Shown here one piece after another: positions 5,624-5,663 of a DNA stretch of 5,663 bases. This DNA is from Alphaproteobacteria bacterium. Lineage in GTDB: Bacteria > Pseudomonadota > Alphaproteobacteria > RF32 > CAG-239. How positions within the stretch are numbered: position 1 is the stretch's first letter; every line of letters begins with the position of its first letter. The notes beneath the pieces were generated by a model. It was not told where the DNA came from. It saw only the letters and a program-made list of their open reading frames with translations, and did not search any database. The position numbers and the translations under genes are program-made. The stretch spans positions 1-5,663 of the forward strand of contig JAFYWO010000079.1 in assembly GCA_017557925.1 (NCBI GenBank). Reading direction: 5' to 3'.

Positions 5624-5663
5624 TTGAACTTTATTCTAAAATCACCAAAAGAAATAATGCAAG
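5624..5663 (+). CDS. N-terminus of a probable XRE-family HTH regulator, cut by the window edge
   Basis: Thirteen codons from a TTG give MNFILKSPKEIMQ. AGGAGA (5611-5616) lies 7 bases before this TTG, which decides the start; no ATG is available in that position. The ILKSPKEIMQ pattern resembles the opening of XRE-type regulators whose DNA-binding helices follow as a ...LA.RAK.LRL..NLTQ... stretch, some of them paired with HipA-like toxins. Thirteen residues cannot prove the family, and the helix-turn-helix itself lies outside the window. The strong promoter and palindrome at the start site fit an autoregulated repressor. Confidence 0.5.
   Translation, partial: MNFILKSPKEIMQ

Overview
This is a strongly AT-rich bacterial window. 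The left half, on the minus strand, carries complex I-type antiporter-like membrane subunits. The right half, on the plus strand, looks like an accessory locus inserted at a tRNA gene. Complex I paralogues, a tRNA gene with encoded CCA, a TTG-started helix-turn-helix gene and an ankyrin-like/metalloprotease protein together suggest a low-GC, host-associated proteobacterium. An alphaproteobacterium of the Rickettsiales/Holosporales or gut-associated low-GC type is my best guess, but no marker here settles it.

Layout. Minus strand, read right to left: a 105-aa soluble protein of unknown function (2820-3137), a NuoL-like subunit (1102-2781) and a NuoM-like subunit that runs off the left edge (1-1105). 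The last two overlap by 4 bp (ATGA) and the first is 38 bp upstream, so this looks like one operon. Both membrane proteins keep the antiporter-like fold but have lost residues normally invariant in proton-pumping NuoL/NuoM. They are probably divergent paralogues rather than the housekeeping copies.

Plus strand: a near-consensus promoter drives tRNA-Lys(UUU) (3287-3362), followed at once by a perfect 13-bp-stem terminator. The last 6 bases of the tRNA plus this terminator form a 50-bp sequence repeated exactly 1802 bp downstream (3357-3406 and 5159-5208). Between the copies lies a single gene with its own promoter, for a 530-aa protein with degenerate ankyrin-like sequence at the N-terminus and an HELFH zinc-protease motif. 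This looks like a minimal one-gene cargo inserted beside a tRNA gene, with the tRNA terminator duplicated so that it also ends the cargo transcript. No integrase is visible.

Right of the second repeat: a candidate 45-aa small protein on the minus strand whose stop codon lies inside the repeat, a structured stretch ending in a good terminator (possible small RNA, 5399-5503), and a textbook sigma-70 promoter leading to a TTG-started gene. The 13 visible codons of that gene resemble the N-terminus of XRE-type regulators.
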